This document shows positions 5,856 to 9,214 of a stretch of 9,214 nt of DNA, in pieces. The notes under the pieces were generated by a model, which had not been told where the DNA came from, did not search any database, and was given only the letters and a program-made list of their open reading frames with translations. Position numbers and translations under genes: made by a program. Numbering within the stretch: position 1 is the stretch's first letter; each line of letters starts with the position of its first letter. This DNA comes from an uncultured Bacteroidales bacterium (GTDB taxonomy: Bacteria > Bacteroidota > Bacteroidia > Bacteroidales > Paludibacteraceae). The stretch lies in NCBI GenBank assembly GCA_900321775.1, contig ONXE01000069.1, positions 1 to 9,214 of the forward strand, written 5' to 3'.

Positions 5856-6710
5856 ATGGTCACAATCGACAAAGAATCGGGTTTCTGCTTCGGTGTGGTG
5901 ACCGCCATCGACAAGGCGGAGGAAGAGTTGCGTCATAGCGGTTCGCTCTACTGCCTTGGTGATATTGTGCACAATGGTCAGGAAGTGAATCGTTTGGCGG
6001 CCTTGGGCCTGAAGACTATCGACCACGAGCAGATGGCAGACTTGCATGGAGTGAAAGTGTTGTTGCGCGCCCATGGAGAGCCACCTTCCACGTATGAGAC
6101 AGCACGAGAAAACGACATAGAAATAATCGACGCCAGTTGCCCTGTGGTGTTGGGGCTACAGAAGCGCATCCGCAAACAATACGAAGCAATACGAGGCCGC
6201 TCTGACAGCCAGATAGTGATTTTCGGCAAGCCAGGCCACGCCGAGGTGGTAGGTCTGGAGGGGCAAACAAAGAACACGGCCATTGTGATTGAGCATCTGG
6301 AAGATGTGGACCGACTGGACCTTACGAAGAACACCTACCTCTTCTCTCAGACAACCAAAGATGTAGAGGAGTTTGCCCAACTGGTGGAAGAAATCCAAAA
6401 ACGCTTCAAAGGGCAGGAATTTGTGTGGAAAGATACGATTTGTCGCCAGGTTTCCAGCCGTAGCAGGCACATTCAGGAGTTTGCCAGACAAAACGACATC
6501 GTATTCTTTGTGGGCGGCAAGAAATCCAGCAACGGCAAAGTTCTATTCGAGTTGTGTCGTCAGGCCAACCCCCAGTCGTATTTCATCTCAGGGCCGGAGG
6601 AGATAACGGAAAAGCAGATTGAGGCCTCGAAGAACAAAGCGGTGGGAATATGCGGTGCGACGTCCACGCCACTTTGGCTGATGGAGAAATGCAAAGAGCG
6701 GCTGAGTTAG
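5856..6710 (+). CDS. ispH: 4-hydroxy-3-methylbut-2-enyl diphosphate reductase (IspH/LytB)
   Basis: IspH carries out the last step of the MEP pathway, reducing HMBPP to IPP and DMAPP with a [4Fe-4S] cluster, and so feeds quinone and undecaprenyl phosphate synthesis in the cytoplasm. The three cluster cysteines are C11 (SGFCFGV), C95 (DASCPVV) and C196 (DTICRQVSSR). Diphosphate-binding histidines are H39 (IVHNGQEV), H73 (RAHGEP) and H128 (GKPGHAEV), with catalytic Glu130 following; SSNG (224-227) and GATSTP (267-272) are also present. At 284 residues it is of normal length and not fused to ribosomal protein S1 as in some Firmicutes. The ATG at 5856 lacks a clear Shine-Dalgarno. The TAG stop at 6708-6710 lies inside the terminator hairpin, so translation ends within the stem. 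It is the last gene of the porQ-cmk-ispH group. Confidence 0.97.
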   Translation: MVTIDKESGFCFGVVTAIDKAEEELRHSGSLYCLGDIVHNGQEVNRLAALGLKTIDHEQMADLHGVKVLLRAHGEPPSTYETARENDIEIIDASCPVVLGLQKRIRKQYEAIRGRSDSQIVIFGKPGHAEVVGLEGQTKNTAIVIEHLEDVDRLDLTKNTYLFSQTTKDVEEFAQLVEEIQKRFKGQEFVWKDTICRQVSSRSRHIQEFARQNDIVFFVGGKKSSNGKVLFELCRQANPQSYFISGPEEITEKQIEASKNKAVGICGATSTPLWLMEKCKERLS

Positions 6711-6720
6711 CCGCTCTTTG
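6692..6720. terminator. Strong hairpin between convergent ispH and the acyl-CoA synthetase gene
   Basis: CAAAGAGCGGCT (6692-6703) and AGCCGCTCTTTG (6709-6720) form a perfect 12-bp stem with a 5-nt loop. The ispH stop codon straddles the loop edge. On the plus strand the stem ends in TTTG and is followed by TTTG; on the minus strand it ends likewise. The U-run is short, but position and strength fit a bidirectional intrinsic terminator for both genes. Confidence 0.8.
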
Positions 6721-6723
6721 TTT

Positions 6724-6739
6724 GTGCGCTCTCGCGCAC
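6724..6739. terminator. Second small GC-rich hairpin next to the main terminator
   Basis: GTGCGC, TCTC and GCGCAC form a perfect 6-bp stem with a 4-nt loop, 3 bp from the larger hairpin. Transcripts from the minus strand meet this hairpin first, about 22 nt after the acyl-CoA synthetase stop codon. There is no U-run beside it, so it probably assists pausing or 3'-end protection rather than terminating alone. Confidence 0.45.
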
Positions 6740-6761
6740 GCCATTAATTAACCAAAATTAT

Positions 6762-8426
6762 TTATTTGTACATGAAACGTTTGATACTACGTTTCGGTGT
6801 TTTTTCAAACTCTTCTTTTACAATCTCGATGCCGCTAATCTGGCTGTAGTTAGGCAGCTGTTTGTTGATGAGCACCAACTCTTCGCGGAGCTTATCCTCA
6901 ATGCTCTTGCCTCCCAGCTCGGGTTTGCCTTCCAACTCGTAGTCGGGGAAAATGAGCGCCACGAGTTTGTGGTCGCGATCTACCACAATGGACTCTACCA
7001 CAATGTCCAGCGAGTTGAGTTTGTCCTCGATTTCTTCGGGGTAGATGTTCTGTCCGGAAGGACCGAGAATCATGTTCTTGTTGCGGCCTTTGATGAAGAT
7101 ATTTCCTTCTTTGTCAATCAGACCCAAGTCGCCCGTATGTAGCCAGCCTTCTTCGTCGATGACGGCCTTTGTGGCCTCTTCATTCTTGTAGTAACCCAGC
7201 ATAGTGGCCTCGCCCTTGACCATAATCTCACCGACCACGTTCAACGGATCTTCCGAATCAATCTTGAGTTCCATACGGTCCACAATCTGTCCGCAGCTAT
7301 GGGGCACAAACTCCTGCCACTTGACGTAGGAAATAAGCGGTCCGCACTCGGTCATTCCATAGCCCACCATGAATGGGAAGCCCACGTCCATCAGACATTT
7401 CTCCACTTCGCCATTCAGTGCAGCGCCGCCGATAATCAGCGTGTGCAGTTTGCCGCCGAAAGCCTCAACCAGACCATCACGCACTTTCTTGCGGATAATT
7501 TTGCCGAAGATAGGAGCGTTCCATAACATGCTGATGAGCGGTTTGCTGATCATCGGTTTGATTTTCTTGGCGTAGATTTTCTCGAGAACCAGAGGCACCG
7601 TAAGAATCAGGTACGGATGGCAATCGTGGAAAGCCTTCATCAGCACAGGTGTGGTCAGACGTGTAATAAAGAACACGTGCGTGCCGCCTGCCAATTGATA
7701 GATGAACTCGAACATCATGCCGAACATATGTGCCAGAGGAAGCATCGAAACAATGTTGTCTGCCGGGCTGTTGGGAATATGTTCCTTGCCGTAGGTGCAA
7801 TTGGTGGAAAGGCTTCGATAAGACAGCATCACACCCTTCGGGTCAGAAGTTGTGCCGGAAGTGTAGTTGATGAGTGCAAGGTCGTCCAGGTTGTCGTCGC
7901 GATAGTTGACATCAGCAGCGGTGTAACCATTGGGATACTTGGCTTTGAAAGCCGCTTCCAGATTGTCAAACGCCTTCTGATACGCTTCCGTCTTGGCGTA
8001 AATTACCGAGAAATCTTTCATGCCGATGATAGCCTTGATGTTAGGCATGTTCTTCGGGTCAATCTTTGTGGCGACTACCGGTCCCGCCAACAATATCTGT
8101 GAGTCAGAGTGGTTAACCAGTTTCTCCACATCCGGGCCGATAAAATCGGGCAAAATGGACACGGCCACAGCGCCGTAAGCCAATACCGAGAGGAAACTGA
8201 TACCCCAGTTGGACGAGTTGCCGCCGCAGAAAGCGATTTTCTCACCCTTCCCGACGCCAACCATCTCGAAATATAAGTTCAACTTAGCCACCTGCGTTGC
8301 TATCTCACCGTAGGTGTAGTTCACATTCTCACCGAAATCGGAAAAACCCGGATTGTTCCATCCTTCTTTGATCGACCGATTGATGTAGGTGAACATGTGA
8401 GTAGTAGGAGTTTTCAAATGTTCCAT
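6762..8426 (-). CDS. Long-chain fatty acid-CoA ligase (AMP-forming, ANL superfamily)
   Basis: This enzyme would activate a free fatty acid with ATP through an acyl-AMP intermediate and transfer it to CoA, probably at the inner face of the membrane. Visible motifs are the ATP loop YTSGTTSDPKGVML (188-201), the aromatic motif GYGMTECGP (355-363), the adenylate-binding TGD (431-433) after EEGWLH, and the hinge region with KGRNKNMIL (446-454) and NIYPEEIE (460-467). At 554 residues it resembles the shorter bacterial members of the long-chain (FAA1/FadD) group; the substrate chain length cannot be read from the sequence. The usual C-terminal catalytic lysine position (TPxGK) reads TPKRS here, with Ser547 in place of Lys and lysines at 545 and 549. 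It is transcribed alone, from a promoter at 8516-8547, and is convergent with ispH. I give no symbol because fadD is not certain. Confidence 0.9.
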   Translation of the reverse strand: MEHLKTPTTHMFTYINRSIKEGWNNPGFSDFGENVNYTYGEIATQVAKLNLYFEMVGVGKGEKIAFCGGNSSNWGISFLSVLAYGAVAVSILPDFIGPDVEKLVNHSDSQILLAGPVVATKIDPKNMPNIKAIIGMKDFSVIYAKTEAYQKAFDNLEAAFKAKYPNGYTAADVNYRDDNLDDLALINYTSGTTSDPKGVMLSYRSLSTNCTYGKEHIPNSPADNIVSMLPLAHMFGMMFEFIYQLAGGTHVFFITRLTTPVLMKAFHDCHPYLILTVPLVLEKIYAKKIKPMISKPLISMLWNAPIFGKIIRKKVRDGLVEAFGGKLHTLIIGGAALNGEVEKCLMDVGFPFMVGYGMTECGPLISYVKWQEFVPHSCGQIVDRMELKIDSEDPLNVVGEIMVKGEATMLGYYKNEEATKAVIDEEGWLHTGDLGLIDKEGNIFIKGRNKNMILGPSGQNIYPEEIEDKLNSLDIVVESIVVDRDHKLVALIFPDYELEGKPELGGKSIEDKLREELVLINKQLPNYSQISGIEIVKEEFEKTPKRSIKRFMYK

Positions 8427-8515
8427 CTAGTTTTCTTTTATTTTTAGTTGATTTTGTTCGTTACAAGCGTTTTGTTGCTGCCCGTTAGGGCCTTGTTCCG
8501 CACGTTTAGCGACTG

Positions 8516-8547
8516 CAAAGGTACTGCTTTTTCCCGACTTGGCCAAA
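8516..8547 (-). promoter_or_regulatory. Promoter of the acyl-CoA synthetase gene
   Basis: On the minus strand TTTG (8544-8547), a 20-bp spacer ending in AAAAAGCAG and TACCTTTG (8516-8523) match the Bacteroidota consensus. Transcription should begin near 8509, giving a leader of about 83 nt that contains a weak 4-bp hairpin (8480-8491). Confidence 0.85.
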
Positions 8548-8572
8548 TTTTTGTGCTTTGCTTGCCGACAGT

Positions 8573-8621
8573 AGGGACAAAACGCTAAATGAGGGGCGAA
8601 ATCGCGTATATAGGGGCGAAA
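8573..8621 (+). repeat. Phased 10-bp direct repeat between divergent promoters
   Basis: AGGGGCGAAA occurs exactly at 8592-8601 and 8612-8621, 20 bp apart, or about two helical turns. A third copy matching at 8 of 10 positions (AGGGACAAAA) lies at 8573-8582, 19 bp before the first. The array lies upstream of both the nuclease promoter and the acyl-CoA synthetase promoter. A regulator binding one face of the DNA is possible. Confidence 0.45.
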
Positions 8622-8655
8622 AATAAGCCCAAAAAACTCAAAAAGCGGCGTTTTG

Positions 8656-8687
8656 TTTGCATATGTAAAAAAAAAGCAGTAACTTTG
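8656..8687 (+). promoter_or_regulatory. Promoter of the endonuclease gene
   Basis: TTTG (8656-8659), a 20-bp spacer with an A9 run ending in GCAG, and TAACTTTG (8680-8687) match the consensus. The predicted start near 8693 leaves about 17 nt before the ATG at 8711. It is almost identical to the porQ promoter, with 3 differences in 38 bp. Confidence 0.85.
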
Positions 8688-8710
8688 CAGCCGGAAAAAA
8701 TGAGCGCATT

Positions 8711-9214
8711 ATGGCACACAGAAAATCAAGTTCAGGTTCCCGAAAAAGGACTAGTCCTAAGGTTTGGCTGCTGACAGTTTTTGTTGGCTTGCTGGTTGCG
8801 GGGCTGTCGTTGTGGTGGGAAGAGCAACAACAAAAGCCGGCCGAGGCCTCATCCCCACGAATAGAAGCAGCCGAGGAACCCGTCAGTAGGGTCCAAAGGG
8901 CAGAAAAAACCGCTAACGAGCCCAATGTGGCGGGTGTAATCGAAAATGGAAAAGATGCAGCTGACGCTAAAGGAGCAGAGGCCGTTGAAAGCGTGGCGTA
9001 CGAGTTGGCGCGGTTGCTAAGTGAGAAGCCCCGGCAAGTTGGGGCTGAGAGGCGGGAGCAGGTGATAGAACATATAGGCTATACTGTCAGCTATAATCCC
9101 GAGTGGCGTGTACCTAATTGGGTTGCATACGAGTTGACCGACTTCGAGTCCGGCGGAGAGGAGAAGCGCTCCAACCATTTTCTGCCGGATCCGCTGGTGG
9201 AGGGCGATCCTGTT
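8711..9214 (+). CDS. Membrane-anchored DNA/RNA non-specific endonuclease (NUC1 family), 5' part only
   Basis: The visible 168 residues are the N-terminal part of a protein that runs off the right edge. A basic N-terminus (HRKSSSGSRKR) precedes a hydrophobic segment at about 18-36 (KVWLLTVFVGLLVAGLSLWW), which should act as an uncleaved signal anchor with the rest outside the cytoplasm. An Ala/Glu-rich, low-complexity linker follows to about residue 94. From 121 the sequence reads HIGYTVSYNPEWRVPNW, then VAYELT and FLPDPLVEGDP, the characteristic start of the beta-beta-alpha-Me nucleases of the NUC1/Endonuclease_NS family. The catalytic DRGH motif and metal-binding Asn would lie beyond the window, so activity cannot be judged. 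Such enzymes cut DNA and RNA without sequence preference, and Bacteroidota often export them. The ATG at 8711 is the first start in this frame after the promoter. Confidence 0.85.
   Translation, partial: MAHRKSSSGSRKRTSPKVWLLTVFVGLLVAGLSLWWEEQQQKPAEASSPRIEAAEEPVSRVQRAEKTANEPNVAGVIENGKDAADAKGAEAVESVAYELARLLSEKPRQVGAERREQVIEHIGYTVSYNPEWRVPNWVAYELTDFESGGEEKRSNHFLPDPLVEGDPV

Noticed and set aside
8480..8491. GCCC-GTTA-GGGC hairpin in the acyl-CoA synthetase leader, considered as a riboswitch element
   Set aside because: There is only a 4-bp stem and no further paired structure or known riboswitch core in the 83-nt leader.

Overview
The window looks like a core-genome segment of a member of the order Bacteroidales that carries a type IX secretion system (T9SS). 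Three things point there. The fumarate reductase is of the Bacteroidota type: a single five-helix cytochrome b followed by FrdA and FrdB. The order porQ-cmk-ispH, as I recall it, also occurs in Porphyromonas. Every promoter I can find has the Bacteroidota -33/-7 form (TTTG or CTTG, 20 bp, TAnnTTTG). A Prevotella-, Porphyromonas- or Paludibacter-like organism fits; most Bacteroides lack T9SS. I see no rRNA, tRNA, CRISPR array, phage gene or insertion sequence.

Layout. Positions 1-3683 on the minus strand hold an operon read right to left: frdC (cytochrome b), frdA (flavoprotein), an unnamed 72-residue two-helix membrane protein, and frdB (iron-sulfur subunit, cut by the window edge). A 369-bp divergent control region (3684-4052) has two minus-strand promoters in tandem for this operon and one plus-strand promoter for porQ. 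Positions 4053-6710 on the plus strand hold porQ (T9SS outer-membrane protein), cmk (CMP kinase) and ispH (last step of the MEP isoprenoid pathway), closely spaced and probably one transcript. A strong hairpin containing the ispH stop codon separates it from the convergent minus-strand gene for a long-chain acyl-CoA synthetase (6762-8426). A second divergent control region (8427-8710) serves that gene and a plus-strand, membrane-anchored DNA/RNA non-specific endonuclease that runs off the right edge.

The frd operon would serve fumarate respiration and succinate formation, with menaquinol as the likely electron donor. The porQ group mixes an envelope secretion part with two housekeeping enzymes. 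The acyl-CoA synthetase would activate fatty acids, and the nuclease probably acts outside the cytoplasm.

Two features stand out. FrdA has an extra N-terminal segment of about 110 residues, rich in Ala, Glu and Lys, strongly helical, and absent from the FrdA proteins I know. The operon also encodes a small membrane protein between frdA and frdB. Together they suggest a modified complex II, though this is inference. The control regions also hold five promoters of matching architecture, two of them matching at 35 of 38 positions, a palindrome at the frd transcription start, and a phased 10-bp repeat ahead of the nuclease gene.
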